Part shown: in pieces, positions 54,549-64,000 of the stretch
Position numbering within the stretch: the first letter of the stretch is position 1
Layout of the letters: each line of letters starts with the position of its first letter
Source: Pseudomonas eucalypticola
Lineage (GTDB): Bacteria > Pseudomonadota > Gammaproteobacteria > Pseudomonadales > Pseudomonadaceae
Assembly (NCBI RefSeq): GCF_013374995.1
Contig: NZ_CP056030.1
Span: 5,488,501 to 5,552,500, forward strand
Direction: 5' to 3'
DNA: 64,000 bases
Translations under genes and position numbers: made by a program
The notes under the pieces: generated by a model
Database searches by the model: none
What the model saw: only the letters and a program-made list of their open reading frames with translations
Told to the model about the DNA's origin: nothing

Positions 54549-57372
54549 AGTGACGCACCTCGCCCGCACCGCTGATGTTGTCCACGCAACGGCCGCAGAT
54601 TTCCGGATGCTCGGCGTTCACGCCGACGTCATCGCGGAAGTGCCAGCAACGGGCGCACTTGGTGTAGCCGGACTTGACCACTTTCAGCTTCAGGCCCGCT
54701 ACTTCAGTGACCACGGCATCGGCGGGGGCATCGACGAACGGCGCGACGCTGGCCTTGGAAGTGATCAGCACAAAGCGCAGCTCGTTGCCCAGCTTGGCAA
54801 GGTCGGTGCTCACGGCTTCGTCGGCATACAGTGTCACTTCGGCCTGCAGGTTGCCACCGATGGCTTTCGCCGCGCGCTGGTTCTCCAGTTCCTTGTTGAC
54901 CGCGGTCTTCACCGCCATCACGCCTTCCCAGTACTCGCGGCCCAGCTCGAAGCCTTCCGGCAGTTCGGTGAGGCCCTGGTACCAGGTGTTGAGCATCACC
55001 GATTCGTTGCGCTCGCCCGGCAGGTACTGCCACAGCTCGTCAGCGGTGAAGGCCAGGATCGGCGCGATCCAGCGCACCAGCGCTTCGGAGATGTGGTACA
55101 GCGCGGTCTGGCACGAACGGCGCGCGGTGCTGTTGGCGCCGGTGGTGTACTGGCGGTCCTTGATGATGTCCAGGTAGAAACCACCCAGCTCCTGCACGCA
55201 GAAGTTGTGGACCTTGGAGTACACGTTCCAGAAGCGGTATTCGCTGTAGTGCTCTTCCAGCTCGCGTTGCAGCAACAGCGCGCGGTCGACGGCCCAGCGG
55301 TCGAGGGCGATCATCTCGTCGGCCGGCAGCAGGTCGGTGGCCGGGTTGAAGCCGCTCAGGTTCGAGAGCAGGAAGCGCGCGGTGTTGCGGATACGGCGGT
55401 AGGCGTCGGCGCTGCGCTGCAGGATGGTGTCCGACACGGCCATTTCGCCCGAGTAGTCGGTGGCCGAGACCCACAGGCGCATGATGTCGGCGCCCAGGGT
55501 ATCGTTGACCTTCTGCGGGGCGATGACGTTGCCCAGCGACTTGGACATCTTGCGGCCGTTCTCGTCCACGGTGAAGCCGTGGGTCAGCAGTTCACGGTAC
55601 GGCGCGTGGTTGTCGATGGCGCAACCGGTCAGCAGCGACGAGTGGAACCAGCCGCGGTGCTGGTCGGAGCCTTCCAGGTACAGGTCGGCACGCGGGCCGG
55701 TCTCATGGCCCATGGGGTGCGAACCGCGCAGCACGTGCCAGTGGGTGGTGCCGGAGTCGAACCACACGTCCAGGGTGTCGCTGATCTTGTCGTACTGGGC
55801 CGCTTCGGCGCCCAGCAGTTCGGTGGCGTCCAGCTTGAACCAGGCTTCGATGCCCTCGACTTCAACGCGCTTGGCCACTTCTTCCATCAGTTCGACGGTG
55901 CGTGGGTGCAGCTCGCCGCTTTCCTTGTGCAGGAAGAACGGGATCGGCACGCCCCAGTTGCGCTGACGCGAGATGCACCAGTCCGGACGGTTGGCGATCA
56001 TCGAGTGCAGGCGCGCCTGGCCCCAGGCCGGGACGAACTTGGTCTCTTCGATGGCTTTGACCGCGCGGTTGCGCAGGGTGGCGCCTTCGGCAGGCTGCTT
56101 GTCCATGCCCACGAACCACTGCGCGGTAGCGCGGTAGATCAGCGGGGTCTTGTGGCGCCAGCAGTGCATGTAGCTGTGGCTGATGGTTTCGGTGTTCATC
56201 AGCGCGCCGACTTCGGCCAGCTTGGCGATGATGTTCGGGTTGGCCTTCCAGATGAACTGGCCGCCGAAGAACTCCAGCGAATCCACGTACACGCCGTTGC
56301 TCTGCACCGGGTTGAGGATCTCGTCGTTGACCATGCCGTATTTCTTGCAGGTCACGAAGTCGTCTTCACCGTAGGCAGGTGCCGAGTGGACCACGCCGGT
56401 ACCGGCACCCAGCTCCACGTACTCGGCCAGGTAAACCGGCGAAGTACGGTGGTAGAACGGGTGCTGGAAGTGAATGTTTTCCAGGGCCGAGCCCTTGGCG
56501 GTGGCGATGGTGTTGCCAGTCAGGCCGTAACGGCTCAGGCAGGCTTCGACCAGTTCTTTGGCCAGGATCAGCAGGCGGTCACCGACGTCCACCAGGGCGT
56601 AGGTGAAGTCCGGGTGCACGTTCAGCGCCTGGTTGGCCGGGATGGTCCACGCGGTGGTGGTCCAGATCACGATGGCCGCGGTCTTGTCCAGGCCCGGCAG
56701 GCCAAAGGCGTCGGCCAGGCTCTGCTGGTCGGCGACATTGAAGGCCACGTCGATGGTGTCGGATTTCTTGTCCTGGTATTCGACTTCCGCTTCGGCCAAG
56801 GCCGAACCGCAGTCAAAGCACCAGTTCACGGGCTTGAGCCCCTTGAACACGAAACCGTTCTTGACCATTTCCGCCAGGGCGCGGATTTCGCCGGCCTCGT
56901 TGGTGAAGTTCATGGTCTTGTAGGGGTTGGCCCAGTCACCCAGCACACCCAGGCGAATGAACTCGGCCTTCTGGCCCTCGATCTGCTCGCTGGCATAGGC
57001 GCGGCACAGTTCGCGGGTCTTGTCGGCGCCCAGGTTCTTGCCGTGGGTGACTTCCACCTTGTGCTCGATCGGCAGGCCATGGCAGTCCCAGCCCGGCACG
57101 TACGGCGCATCGAAGCCGGCCAGGGTCTTGGAACGGATGATCATGTCCTTGAGGATCTTGTTGACCGCATGACCGATGTGAATACTGCCGTTGGCGTACG
57201 GAGGGCCGTCGTGCAGCACGAACTTGGGACGGTCCTTGCCAATTTCACGCAGCTTCTGGTACAGGCCAATGCTGTCCCAGCGCTGCAGAGTTTGCGGCTC
57301 GCGCTGGGGCAGGCCGGCCTTCATTGGGAAGGCGGTGTCCGGAAGGTTTAGCGTGGCTTTGTAGTCGGTCAT
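54541..57372 (-). CDS. ileS: Isoleucyl-tRNA synthetase
   Basis: A 943-residue class I synthetase. H-I-G-H signature at ~68 and K-M-S-K-S at ~604, a large editing domain between them, and a C-terminal zinc site C-A-R-C / C-G-R-C near 905-930. ATG 57372 gives [11 protein letters not shown]. It starts 1 bp after the ribF stop. It appears to be the ordinary housekeeping enzyme rather than a mupirocin-resistant second copy, judging by its place in the ribF-ileS-lspA operon. Confidence 0.97.
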   Translation of the reverse strand: MTDYKATLNLPDTAFPMKAGLPQREPQTLQRWDSIGLYQKLREIGKDRPKFVLHDGPPYANGSIHIGHAVNKILKDMIIRSKTLAGFDAPYVPGWDCHGLPIEHKVEVTHGKNLGADKTRELCRAYASEQIEGQKAEFIRLGVLGDWANPYKTMNFTNEAGEIRALAEMVKNGFVFKGLKPVNWCFDCGSALAEAEVEYQDKKSDTIDVAFNVADQQSLADAFGLPGLDKTAAIVIWTTTAWTIPANQALNVHPDFTYALVDVGDRLLILAKELVEACLSRYGLTGNTIATAKGSALENIHFQHPFYHRTSPVYLAEYVELGAGTGVVHSAPAYGEDDFVTCKKYGMVNDEILNPVQSNGVYVDSLEFFGGQFIWKANPNIIAKLAEVGALMNTETISHSYMHCWRHKTPLIYRATAQWFVGMDKQPAEGATLRNRAVKAIEETKFVPAWGQARLHSMIANRPDWCISRQRNWGVPIPFFLHKESGELHPRTVELMEEVAKRVEVEGIEAWFKLDATELLGAEAAQYDKISDTLDVWFDSGTTHWHVLRGSHPMGHETGPRADLYLEGSDQHRGWFHSSLLTGCAIDNHAPYRELLTHGFTVDENGRKMSKSLGNVIAPQKVNDTLGADIMRLWVSATDYSGEMAVSDTILQRSADAYRRIRNTARFLLSNLSGFNPATDLLPADEMIALDRWAVDRALLLQRELEEHYSEYRFWNVYSKVHNFCVQELGGFYLDIIKDRQYTTGANSTARRSCQTALYHISEALVRWIAPILAFTADELWQYLPGERNESVMLNTWYQGLTELPEGFELGREYWEGVMAVKTAVNKELENQRAAKAIGGNLQAEVTLYADEAVSTDLAKLGNELRFVLITSKASVAPFVDAPADAVVTEVAGLKLKVVKSGYTKCARCWHFRDDVGVNAEHPEICGRCVDNISGAGEVRHYA

Positions 57373-57373
57373 T

Positions 57374-58327
57374 TCAGGCTCTTGGGTTAGCAGTTGGCCG
57401 ATGCTCAAGGGCATGGGCTCGGGCGGCGGCGACATCCGCATCGATCGCCGACTTCAGCGCCTCAAGGGAGGCGAAACGCTGCTCATCACGCAGCTTGTGG
57501 TGGAACACCACCGTCAAACGCCGGCCATAGAGGTCACCGGCAAAGTCCAGCAAATGTACTTCCAGGTGGGCACTGCCATCACCTGCAACCGTTGGCCGCA
57601 CGCCTATGTTGGCGACTCCCGGCCAGGTTGTGCCGTCGATCTCGGCGCTCACCTGGTACACCCCGGTGAACGGCACGCGACGGCGCTTGAGCTGCACGTT
57701 GGCGGTCGGCCAACCCAGTTGACGGGCCAGCTTCTGGCCGTGCAGCACCCGCCCGGCAATGCGGTACGGGCGGCCGAGCAGTTGCTCGGCCAGGGAAAAA
57801 TCGGCGGCGGCCAGGGCCTTGCGCACTTGCGTGCTGCTGACCCGCACGCCATTGAGCTCCACGGTTTGCGCCGCTTCCACGGTGAAGCCCTGGACCACGC
57901 CCGCCTGCAACAGGAAGTCGAAGTCGCCCAGGCGGTCGCAGCCGAAGCGGAAGTCATCGCCCACTTCCAGGTGCTGCACGCCCAGGCCGTCGACCAGGAT
58001 GGTGTCGACGAACTCGGCGGCGCTGAGCTTGCACAGGCGCTGGTTGAACGCCAGGCACAACACCCGGTCGACGCCCTCCTCGGCCAGCAGCGCGAGCTTG
58101 TCGCGCAGGCGCGCCAGGCGGGCCGGGGCGGTGTCGGGGGCGAAATACTCGCGCGGCTGCGGTTCGAAGATCACCACGCAGCTGGGTACGCCCAACTCCC
58201 GCGCACGCTCGCGCAGCCGTGCCAGGATAGCCTGGTGGCCACGGTGAACACCGTCAAAGTTGCCAATAGTGGCGACACAGCCCCGATGTTGGGGCCGCAG
58301 GTTGTGGAGGCCTCGAACCAGCTGCAT
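57374..58327 (-). CDS. ribF: Bifunctional riboflavin kinase / FAD synthetase
   Basis: A 317-residue enzyme making FMN then FAD. N-terminal nucleotidyltransferase [10 protein letters not shown] near residue 22; C-terminal flavokinase with G-W-P-T-A-N and G-V-A-N-I-G. ATG 58327 (M-Q-L-V-R-G) matches the family start. No FMN riboswitch is seen upstream. Confidence 0.96.
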   Translation of the reverse strand: MQLVRGLHNLRPQHRGCVATIGNFDGVHRGHQAILARLRERARELGVPSCVVIFEPQPREYFAPDTAPARLARLRDKLALLAEEGVDRVLCLAFNQRLCKLSAAEFVDTILVDGLGVQHLEVGDDFRFGCDRLGDFDFLLQAGVVQGFTVEAAQTVELNGVRVSSTQVRKALAAADFSLAEQLLGRPYRIAGRVLHGQKLARQLGWPTANVQLKRRRVPFTGVYQVSAEIDGTTWPGVANIGVRPTVAGDGSAHLEVHLLDFAGDLYGRRLTVVFHHKLRDEQRFASLEALKSAIDADVAAARAHALEHRPTANPRA

Positions 58328-58435
58328 AACGCGCTTCTTGCTCATAAAGTGGCCGATTATAACCACACACGGGCGCTGGCGACAGGCGCCGCTGCCTCGT
58401 GCGGGTGACTAAACCGGAAAACCGACAACTGACGC

Positions 58436-59974
58436 TCAGGCCAGCCCGCGACGGGCGAAATCCCGCAGCCGGAAGCCGAAAGCGAACAGCACACCGAAAT
58501 ACACTACCACGCCTGTCAATACCAGGGCGCCCAGGCGCAGGAAGCGCGCCAGCATCTGGCCCTCCGACCAGGCCGGCATGAACTGCATCATGCCCAGCAG
58601 CACGGCCGCCATGGCCACCACGGCCAGCAACAACTTGATGAAAAACTTCAGCCAGCCCGGCTGCGGCTGGAACATGTCCTGCTTGCGCAGCTGCCAGTAC
58701 AGCAAGCCAGCGTTCAGGCAGGCACCACCGCTGATGGCCAGGGCCAGCCCGGCGTGGGCCAGGGAGCCGATGAACGCCAGGTTCATCAACTGCGTGGCGG
58801 CCAGGGTGAACATGGCGATCTTCACCGGGGTGCGAATGTTCTGCTGGGCATAAAAGCCCGGCGCCAGCACCTTGATCAGGATGATGCCCAGCAGGCCCAC
58901 CGCATAGGCAATCAGCGCCCGCTGGGTCATGGAAGCGTCGAAGGCGTCGAACTTGCCGTACTGGAACAATGCCACGGTCAATGGCTCGGACAGCAGGGCC
59001 AGGGCCACGGCACAGGGCAGCACCAGAATGAAACACAGGCGCAGGCCCCAGTCCAGGATGCGCGAATACTCGTGGCGGTCCTTGTTGGCGTAGGTCTTGG
59101 CCAGGGTCGGCAGCAAGATGGTGCCCAAGGCCACGCCCAGCACACCGGAAGGCAGCTCCATCAGCCGGTCGGCGTAGTACATCCACGACACTGAGCCGGC
59201 CGCCAGGAACGAGGCGAAGATGGTGTTGATGATCAGCGAAATCTGGCTCACCGACACGCCGAGAATGGCTGGCCCCATCTGTTTCATTACCCGCAGCGCG
59301 CCCGTGTCGCGCAGGTTCAGGCGTGGCAGTACCAGCATGCCGATCTTTTTCAGGTGCGGCAGTTGGTAGAGCAACTGCGCCAGGCCGCCGGCCAGCACGC
59401 CCCAGGCCAGCACCATGATGGGTGGGTGGAAATAGGGCGTCAGGAACAGCGCGAAGATAATCTGCGCGATGTTGAGCAGCGTCGGCGTGAAGGCCGGTAC
59501 CGAAAAGCGGTTCCAGGTATTGAGGATGGCGCCAACGAAGGACGACAGCGAGATCAGCAATATATAGGGAAAGGTCACCCGCAGAAGGTCGGCGGTGAGC
59601 TGGAATTTTTCCGGGGTATCAGCGAAACCCGGCGCGGTCACCCAAATGACGAATGGCGCGGCGATCATGCCCACTACCGTCACCAGCGCCAGGACCAGCG
59701 TCAGCATGCCCGCCACATAAGCGATGAATGTGCGCGTCGCCTCCTCGCCCTGCTGGCTCTTGTATTCGGCCAGGATGGGCACGAATGCCTGGGAGAAAGC
59801 ACCCTCGGCGAAGATGCGCCGCAGCAGGTTGGGCAGCTTGAAGGCGATGAAAAAGGCGTCGGTGGCCATGCCGGCACCGAAAATACGGGCGATCAGGGTG
59901 TCGCGCACGAAGCCCAGCACCCGCGAGATCATGGTGATGGAGCTGACCGCGAACAGTGACTTGAGAAGATTCAT
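58436..59974 (-). CDS. murJ: Lipid II flippase MurJ (MviN)
   Basis: A 512-residue MOP-superfamily flippase with about 14 membrane helices that moves lipid II to the periplasm. N-terminal S-R-V-L-G-F-V-R-D and [14 protein letters not shown] signatures are complete. ATG 59974 is used; the 30 upstream codons have no support. Confidence 0.96.
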   Translation of the reverse strand: MNLLKSLFAVSSITMISRVLGFVRDTLIARIFGAGMATDAFFIAFKLPNLLRRIFAEGAFSQAFVPILAEYKSQQGEEATRTFIAYVAGMLTLVLALVTVVGMIAAPFVIWVTAPGFADTPEKFQLTADLLRVTFPYILLISLSSFVGAILNTWNRFSVPAFTPTLLNIAQIIFALFLTPYFHPPIMVLAWGVLAGGLAQLLYQLPHLKKIGMLVLPRLNLRDTGALRVMKQMGPAILGVSVSQISLIINTIFASFLAAGSVSWMYYADRLMELPSGVLGVALGTILLPTLAKTYANKDRHEYSRILDWGLRLCFILVLPCAVALALLSEPLTVALFQYGKFDAFDASMTQRALIAYAVGLLGIILIKVLAPGFYAQQNIRTPVKIAMFTLAATQLMNLAFIGSLAHAGLALAISGGACLNAGLLYWQLRKQDMFQPQPGWLKFFIKLLLAVVAMAAVLLGMMQFMPAWSEGQMLARFLRLGALVLTGVVVYFGVLFAFGFRLRDFARRGLA

Positions 59975-60146
59975 CGAAAGATTTTTCTGCCTTCTGGACA
60001 AAGAGCAGCGCGAGATTGCGCGCAACTGTGCGATACTCCGCGCCGCATCAGCAGGCAGAGCCAAAACTCGCGAGTTTACAGGTCAGGCGCCAGAAGGGAA
60101 TCTCTCACTTCGGCAATGACCACTCAGCGGAACGTCTCAAGCACCC

Positions 60147-60175
60147 TTGACAACAGATCCAGTCATCGGCATGAT
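60147..60175 (+). promoter_or_regulatory. Probable sigma-70 promoter of rpsT
   Basis: A consensus TTGACA (60147-60152), 17-bp spacer and CATGAT (60170-60175) lie 51 bp upstream of the rpsT start. The -35 is perfect; the -10 matches four of six. Confidence 0.6.
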
Positions 60176-60226
60176 TCGCGGCCTATTTTGTTTGCTATTT
60201 AAAAAAGTCTTTCGAGGAGCTCGACG

Positions 60227-60502
60227 GTGGCCAACTCACCTTCCGCCAAAAAACGTGCAAAACAGGCTGAGAAGCGTCGCAGCCACAACGCCAGCCTGCG
60301 TTCCATGGTCCGCACCTACATCAAGAATGTAGTCAAAGCCATTGACGCAAAAGACGCCGAAAAAGCACAAGCTGCTTACGTTCTGGCCGTGCCAGTTATC
60401 GACCGTATGGCCGATAAAGGCATCATCCACAAGAACAAGGCTGCTCGCCATAAAGGCCGTCTGAATGGCCACATCAAAGCACTGGTTCAGGCTGCCGCCT
60501 AA
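60227..60502 (+). CDS. rpsT: 30S ribosomal protein S20
   Basis: A 91-residue basic protein binding 16S rRNA ([17 protein letters not shown]). The start is GTG at 60227, 6 bp after CGAGGAGC; no ATG is possible at the family N-terminus. Divergent from murJ, as usual in gammaproteobacteria. Confidence 0.97.
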   Translation: MANSPSAKKRAKQAEKRRSHNASLRSMVRTYIKNVVKAIDAKDAEKAQAAYVLAVPVIDRMADKGIIHKNKAARHKGRLNGHIKALVQAAA

Positions 60503-60521
60503 GCTTATTGCTTGATGTACC

Positions 60522-60549
60522 AAAAAACCGACCCCAGGGTCGGTTTTTT
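60522..60549. terminator. Bidirectional terminator between rpsT and the luxR gene
   Basis: Stem AACCGACCC / GGGTCGGTT with CA loop region, flanked by A and T runs. It serves rpsT on the plus strand and the convergent luxR-type gene on the minus strand. Confidence 0.88.
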
Positions 60550-60581
60550 GTTGCCTGCGATTCGCGAAACCATCGCAGCCT

Positions 60582-61343
60582 TCAGAACGAGATCAGCCCC
60601 TGAGACACCGCAATGCCAATGGCGTGCCCGCGGTTGGTGGACCCCAACTTGTGGCCCGCATTGGCAATGTGAAAATCCACCGTGCGCTCGGCACAGCCGA
60701 TAATGCGGCCGATCTCCCAGCTGGTCTTGCCCACACTCGCCCACCCCAGGCATTCCGCCTCCTTATGGGTAAGACAGGATTCGGGCGAACGCTCGATCGC
60801 TACCCTGCGCTGCAACCCTTCGATCAAGTAGGGGACCAGCATGAACAACACCCCCAGGTCATCGTCGTCAGCGCCCGCCGGTCGCTCTCCATCGTCGACC
60901 GAGTGGGCCACGCTCAATGCCCCCACCCACGCCCTGTCCCGCAACGGAATGCTGACCCCATTGCGCATGCCATGAGCCCCGCACGCCTCCCAGAACTCCC
61001 GGGAGCGCCCGCGCGCCCTTCGCTGCGCACGCTCCCAGAACAATGGTTTCAAATGCTGGCGACAATGACGAACTATCGGATCCATCTCTTGATAATGTTG
61101 CGCCTCATAATGTTCCTGCCAACTTCGAGGGAAGTTGTTCAATGGCCGAGCAGGGGCGCCGCCCTTGGTCGGCCCGAATGACAATGAATAATAACGATAG
61201 CTCATGCGCTTCATGACCGCCCGCAATCGCAACTCCCAGCCCCGCTGATGCGCACGCCCTGCCAATAAAGCAAACTCGGCCAACAATGAACTTTCCAACA
61301 GACGGCCATGATTGACCGTCCGATTCAACACCCGGCTTTCCAT
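60582..61343 (-). CDS. LuxR-family quorum-sensing regulator (LuxR solo)
   Basis: A 253-residue LuxR-type regulator. The autoinducer domain (~25-180) keeps the AHL-pocket residues in TraR-like spacing: W and Y of W-Q-E-H-Y, D-P of M-D-P-I-V, and W of L-F-W-E exactly 14 residues after that Pro. The GerE helix-turn-helix is at ~190-245 (L-T-H-K-E-A-E-C-L-G-W ... S-W-E-I-G ... R-T-V-D-F-H). No luxI gene is in the window, so it is an apparent LuxR solo answering an AHL made elsewhere or by neighbours. It is inserted between rpsT and creA, a place where I recall no luxR in P. aeruginosa. Confidence 0.88.
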   Translation of the reverse strand: MESRVLNRTVNHGRLLESSLLAEFALLAGRAHQRGWELRLRAVMKRMSYRYYSLSFGPTKGGAPARPLNNFPRSWQEHYEAQHYQEMDPIVRHCRQHLKPLFWERAQRRARGRSREFWEACGAHGMRNGVSIPLRDRAWVGALSVAHSVDDGERPAGADDDDLGVLFMLVPYLIEGLQRRVAIERSPESCLTHKEAECLGWASVGKTSWEIGRIIGCAERTVDFHIANAGHKLGSTNRGHAIGIAVSQGLISF

Positions 61344-61811
61344 AACATTCCCGCAATCGATATATAGATAATCAAAAGAGGGACAGCGCTATCCCCCTGA
61401 CTAGACCCCCTCGACCGAGAGCGCCCGCCGTCGCGCCGGCTGCGACAGGGCGGGACAGTACGCATGGTCGCAAAACGTGTCAATGCGCCGAAACACTTTT
61501 CGAAACCAGGGGAAATGCACCCAGGCCATCTTCGGGCGCGCACCGATGCAGAACAAGGGATTACCCCTATCCCCAGCAATTACAAAGGAGCGAGACACTT
61601 TACAACAACGCGAAGTTGCGCAAGTGCCCGCACTGGACATATATAAACCGCCCACCCACCGCCACTGTACTTTCCACAAGGAAACCATCTCCATGACGAC
61701 GAGCTATTAATAAGACAATCGAACTGGAACTATTACCCCTCGAACTTTATAACAGGCAATAAAAAACGGCGAGCCAGGCCCGCCGTTTTCAATGACTTGA
61801 CTTGCAGCCGA
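61344..61811. other. Intergenic region between the luxR-type gene and creA
   Basis: About 468 bp. It holds the creA terminator (61760-61789) and the promoter side of the luxR-type gene. Several AT-rich patches (61355-61380, 61700-61760) break the usual GC content. Short frames exist, but none has both a ribosome site and coding character. No clear lux box was found by eye. Confidence 0.5.
61760..61789 (-). terminator. Rho-independent terminator of creA
   Basis: On the minus strand AACGGCG / CGCCGTT with a 9-base loop is followed by TTTTTATT, 22 bp past the creA stop. Confidence 0.85.
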
Positions 61812-62273
61812 TCAGGGCTGCGGCCAGGGCAGAATCGGAATCGCTGTGACCGCGTTTTGCGGACTACCCTCGATAACGCGATCGCTGTAAACCAGGTACA
61901 CCAAGGTATTACGCTTTTTGTCGAAGAATCGCACCACCTGCATGGTCTTGAAGACCAGCGAGGTCCGCTCCTTGAACACTTCCTCGCCATCCTTCAGGTC
62001 ATCAGGCAGGTGGATAGGCCCCACCTGCCGACAGGCGATGGATGATTCGGCGCGATCTTCGGCCAACCCGAGGCCGCCTTTGATGCCACCGGTCTTGGCG
62101 CGAGACAGGTAGCAGGTCACGCCCGGCACCTTGGGGTCGTCGAATGCCTCCACGACGATACGGTCGTTGGGGCCGACGAACTTGAACACCGTCGACACCT
62201 GGCCGATCTCTTCAGCCGAAGCAAGTAGCGGCAGGACCAGCAGCAGGCCCAGCATTCCCTTGATCGCACGCAT
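61812..62273 (-). CDS. creA: CreA-family exported protein
   Basis: A 153-residue periplasmic protein with signal peptide [20 protein letters not shown]. Mature part has the CreA motifs [12 protein letters not shown] and [10 protein letters not shown] with two conserved Cys. Function unknown in spite of the name. It follows proB by 9 bp. Confidence 0.93.
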   Translation of the reverse strand: MRAIKGMLGLLLVLPLLASAEEIGQVSTVFKFVGPNDRIVVEAFDDPKVPGVTCYLSRAKTGGIKGGLGLAEDRAESSIACRQVGPIHLPDDLKDGEEVFKERTSLVFKTMQVVRFFDKKRNTLVYLVYSDRVIEGSPQNAVTAIPILPWPQP

Positions 62274-62282
62274 GGTTAACCC

Positions 62283-63401
62283 TCAGACCAGAATCAGATT
62301 GTCGCGGTGCACCAGTTCCGGCTCGGCGATGTAGCCCAGCAGGTTTTCGATGGCCTCGGAAGATTGGCCGATGATTTTCTGTGCCTCGGCAGCACTGTAG
62401 TTGGCCAGGCCGCGGGCCACTTCCTTGCCGTCCGGCCCCAGGCACACCACCATTTCACCGCGACGGAACGCGCCCAGCACACCCTTCACACCCACCGGCA
62501 GCAGACTCTTGTGCCCTTCCAGCAGCGCCTGCACGGCGCCCGCATCCAGGGTCAGGGTACCGCGCGTCTGCAGGTGGCCGGCCAGCCACTGCTTGCGCGC
62601 CGCCAGCATGCCGCGCTCGGGCGACAACAGGGTGCCCAGACGCTCGCCGGCCTTGAGGCGGTCCAGCACACGCTCCAGGCGCCCACCGACGATGATGGTG
62701 TGGGCGCCGGAACGCGCAGCCAACCGCGCAGCGCGCAGCTTGGTCTGCATGCCGCCGCGCCCCAGGGCGCCGCCGGTACCGCCCGCAACGGCATCCAGGG
62801 CAGGGTCATCGGCCCGCGCTTCGTAGATCAATTGGGCATCCGGGTTGTTGCGCGGGTCGGCGTCGAACATGCCGTCGCGGTCGGTGAGAATCACCAGCAG
62901 GTCAGCCTCCACCAGGTTGGCTACCAGAGCCGCCAGGGTGTCGTTATCGCCGAAGCGGATTTCGTCAGTGACCACGGTGTCGTTTTCGTTGATGACCGGG
63001 ATCACCCCCAACTCCACCAGGGTACGCAGGGTGCTGCGTGCATTGAGGTAACGTTTGCGGTCGGACAGGTCGTCATGGGTCAGCAGGATCTGCGCCGTGT
63101 GGCGGCCATGCTCGGCGAAACTCGACTCCCAGGCCTGCACCAGGCCCATCTGGCCAATGGCGGCTGCGGCCTGCAGTTCATGCATGCCACTGGGGCGCTT
63201 CGCCCAGCCCAGGCGGCTCATACCAGCCGCCACGGCGCCCGAGGACACCAGCACCAGCTCAACGCCCGCCTCGTGCAAGGCCACCATTTGCTCGACCCAC
63301 ACGCCCATGGCGGCACGGTCCAGGCCCTTGCCGTCTGCTGTCAGCAACGCGCTGCCGATTTTCACGACCCAGCGCTGCGCACCTGTCACCTTGCTCCGCA
63401 T
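62283..63401 (-). CDS. proB: Glutamate 5-kinase
   Basis: A 372-residue enzyme for the first step of proline synthesis. Amino-acid-kinase domain (~1-260: [38 protein letters not shown]) and a C-terminal PUA domain (~280-360). Usually feedback-inhibited by proline. Lies between obgE and creA. Confidence 0.97.
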   Translation of the reverse strand: MRSKVTGAQRWVVKIGSALLTADGKGLDRAAMGVWVEQMVALHEAGVELVLVSSGAVAAGMSRLGWAKRPSGMHELQAAAAIGQMGLVQAWESSFAEHGRHTAQILLTHDDLSDRKRYLNARSTLRTLVELGVIPVINENDTVVTDEIRFGDNDTLAALVANLVEADLLVILTDRDGMFDADPRNNPDAQLIYEARADDPALDAVAGGTGGALGRGGMQTKLRAARLAARSGAHTIIVGGRLERVLDRLKAGERLGTLLSPERGMLAARKQWLAGHLQTRGTLTLDAGAVQALLEGHKSLLPVGVKGVLGAFRRGEMVVCLGPDGKEVARGLANYSAAEAQKIIGQSSEAIENLLGYIAEPELVHRDNLILV

Positions 63402-63443
63402 GTTCTTCCAACCTATGCCCGGGAGAAATTATTCGTAGAAACC

Positions 63444-63470
63444 AAAACGCCGCTCCCAGGGGAGCGGCGC
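63444..63470 (-). terminator. Hairpin terminator upstream of proB
   Basis: A near-perfect stem GCCGCTCCC / GGGAGCGGC followed on the minus strand by GTTTTGGTTT. It may end the obgE transcript partially, before proB. Confidence 0.65.
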
Positions 63471-63495
63471 TGTAGTTTACTACGGGCAGATCGGC

Positions 63496-63564
63496 GGCGC
63501 CTGCTTCCCGAACTTCGCGCGGCCTCCACAAGAGACTGCAGGGCGAAGCTCGGGAAAACGCGCC
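63496..63564. repeat. Inverted pair of REP-like elements
   Basis: A full copy (63496-63530, somewhat diverged: CCCGAACTTCGCGCGG core) and a partial opposite copy (63541-63564, GGGCGAAGCTCGGGAAAACG) fill the proB-obgE gap. Confidence 0.72.
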
Positions 63565-63571
63565 ACACCAG

Positions 63572-64000
63572 TCAATCGCGCACGTAGATGACCTCCGGGC
63601 CGTCTTCGGCGTCCTCTTCATCCCAGAAGCCGTCGTCTTCGCCGATGTCGTGCACGCTCTTGACGCCGGTACGGCGCAGGGCGCGGGCATCGTCCAGGGC
63701 TTGCAACTGGGCACGCGCCTCGTCTTCGATGCGCTGGTCCAGGTCGGCCAGCTCGGCCGCGTAGGCCGGGTCGTTGGCCAGGCGGTCGGCACGGTCTTCC
63801 AGGTAGCGCATCAGGTCACGGGTCAGGCGCTCGGTGCCTTCTTTGGCGATAGCCGAGATCACATAGACCGGGCCTTCCCACTCCAGGCGGTCGACGATTT
63901 CCTTGACGCGCTCTTCGTGCTCTTCTTCCAGGATCTGGTCGCACTTGTTCAGCACCAGCCAGCGCTCACGCTCCACCAGCGACGGGCTGAACTTGGTCAG
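63572..64000 (-). CDS. obgE: Obg GTPase (CgtA), C-terminal part, start outside the window
   Basis: The minus-strand frame is open from the window edge to the stop at 63572, giving about 142 residues. The GTPase G4 motif N-K-C-D and G5 region I-S-A-I-A-K-E-G are present, followed by the acidic Obg C-terminus (D-D-G-F-W-D-E-E-D). Obg assists 50S ribosome assembly and stringent response. It lies upstream of proB, the usual order. Confidence 0.92.
   Translation of the reverse strand: MTKFSPSLVERERWLVLNKCDQILEEEHEERVKEIVDRLEWEGPVYVISAIAKEGTERLTRDLMRYLEDRADRLANDPAYAAELADLDQRIEDEARAQLQALDDARALRRTGVKSVHDIGEDDGFWDEEDAEDGPEVIYVRD

Noticed and set aside
54463..57351. Plus-strand open frame of 962 codons antisense to ileS
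   Set aside because: It mirrors the ileS gene in a high-GC sequence, has no ribosome site or known motif, and ileS is unmistakable.
54541..57372. Mupirocin-type resistant ileS or part of a mupirocin cluster, given the luxR gene nearby
   Set aside because: ileS is in the standard ribF-ileS-lspA operon, and no polyketide or luxI gene is present.
57328..58435. FMN riboswitch upstream of ribF
   Set aside because: The murJ-ribF gap is about 110 bp and shows none of the conserved RFN-element boxes by eye.
1..64000. CRISPR array
   Set aside because: No regularly spaced direct repeats and no cas genes were seen; the only dispersed repeats are REP-like and unspaced.
1..64000. Insertion sequences or an integrase next to tRNA-Thr
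   Set aside because: No transposase, integrase or duplicated tRNA end was recognised, so the 20.5-23.2 kb segment is not called a mobile element.

Overview
The window is a high-GC gammaproteobacterial chromosome segment that looks like a fluorescent Pseudomonas, most likely of the P. putida group. From memory, most of the gene order matches the P. aeruginosa block Sel1-piuC-piuA ... ampD/ampE-nadC-pilABCD-coaE-yacG-ndh-clpB-pgeF-rluD-bamD-pilSR-thiO-minor pilins-ispH-fkpB-lspA-ileS-ribF-murJ-rpsT-creA-proB-obg. That core makes the insertions easy to pick out. No database search was possible; family names rest on motifs, lengths and gene order.

Layout. (1) 1-6.4 kb: iron uptake, with a Sel1-repeat protein, the 2OG-Fe(II) hydroxylase PiuC, a TonB-dependent siderophore receptor behind a Fur-box-like site, and a PepSY/flavoprotein reductase. 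(2) 6.5-13.5 kb: fructose PTS operon fruBKA divergent from its regulator fruR, with a Cra operator in between. (3) 13.5-20.4 kb: tatD, ampDE, a DUF1631 protein, nadC, a small conserved protein and an EAL phosphodiesterase. (4) 20.5-23.3 kb: an AT-richer accessory segment with an anti-phage dCTP-deaminase-like gene, a 52-residue overlapping partner and decayed DNA, ending at tRNA-Thr(CGT). (5) 23.4-29.1 kb: two type IV pilins with a sigma-54 promoter, divergent from pilBCD-coaE-yacG; base composition switches sharply at the pilC/pilD junction. (6) 29.1-32.7 kb: membrane and small conserved proteins and ndh. (7) 32.9-35.2 kb: an unusual two-gene hutH-hutC unit behind a perfect palindrome. (8) 35.2-38.7 kb: a four-tRNA operon and clpB with a heat-shock promoter. 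(9) 38.7-45.1 kb: pgeF, rluD, bamD and the pilus regulators pilS-pilR. (10) 45.1-52.6 kb: thiO and the minor pilin operon fimT-pilV-pilW-pilX-pilY1-pilE, plus a divergent pseudopilin. (11) 52.6-64 kb: ispH, fkpB, lspA, ileS, ribF, murJ, rpsT, a LuxR solo, creA, proB and the C-terminus of obgE.

How it works together. The window holds a large part of the type IV pilus apparatus: major pilin(s), the assembly ATPase, platform protein, prepilin peptidase, the PilSR two-component system and the minor pilins with the PilY1 adhesin. The sigma-54 promoter upstream of pilA is the expected target of PilR encoded 19 kb away. The accessory modules sit next to tRNA-Thr, a known place for pilin exchange. 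A REP-like repeat family occurs at six intergenic loci, three of them as inverted pairs.

Most noteworthy: the deaminase defence operon with an extra N-terminal module and a small overlapping partner; a probable one-base frameshift at a six-G tract at the 5' end of pilX; the orphan hutH-hutC pair; and a LuxR solo with an intact AHL pocket and no LuxI nearby.
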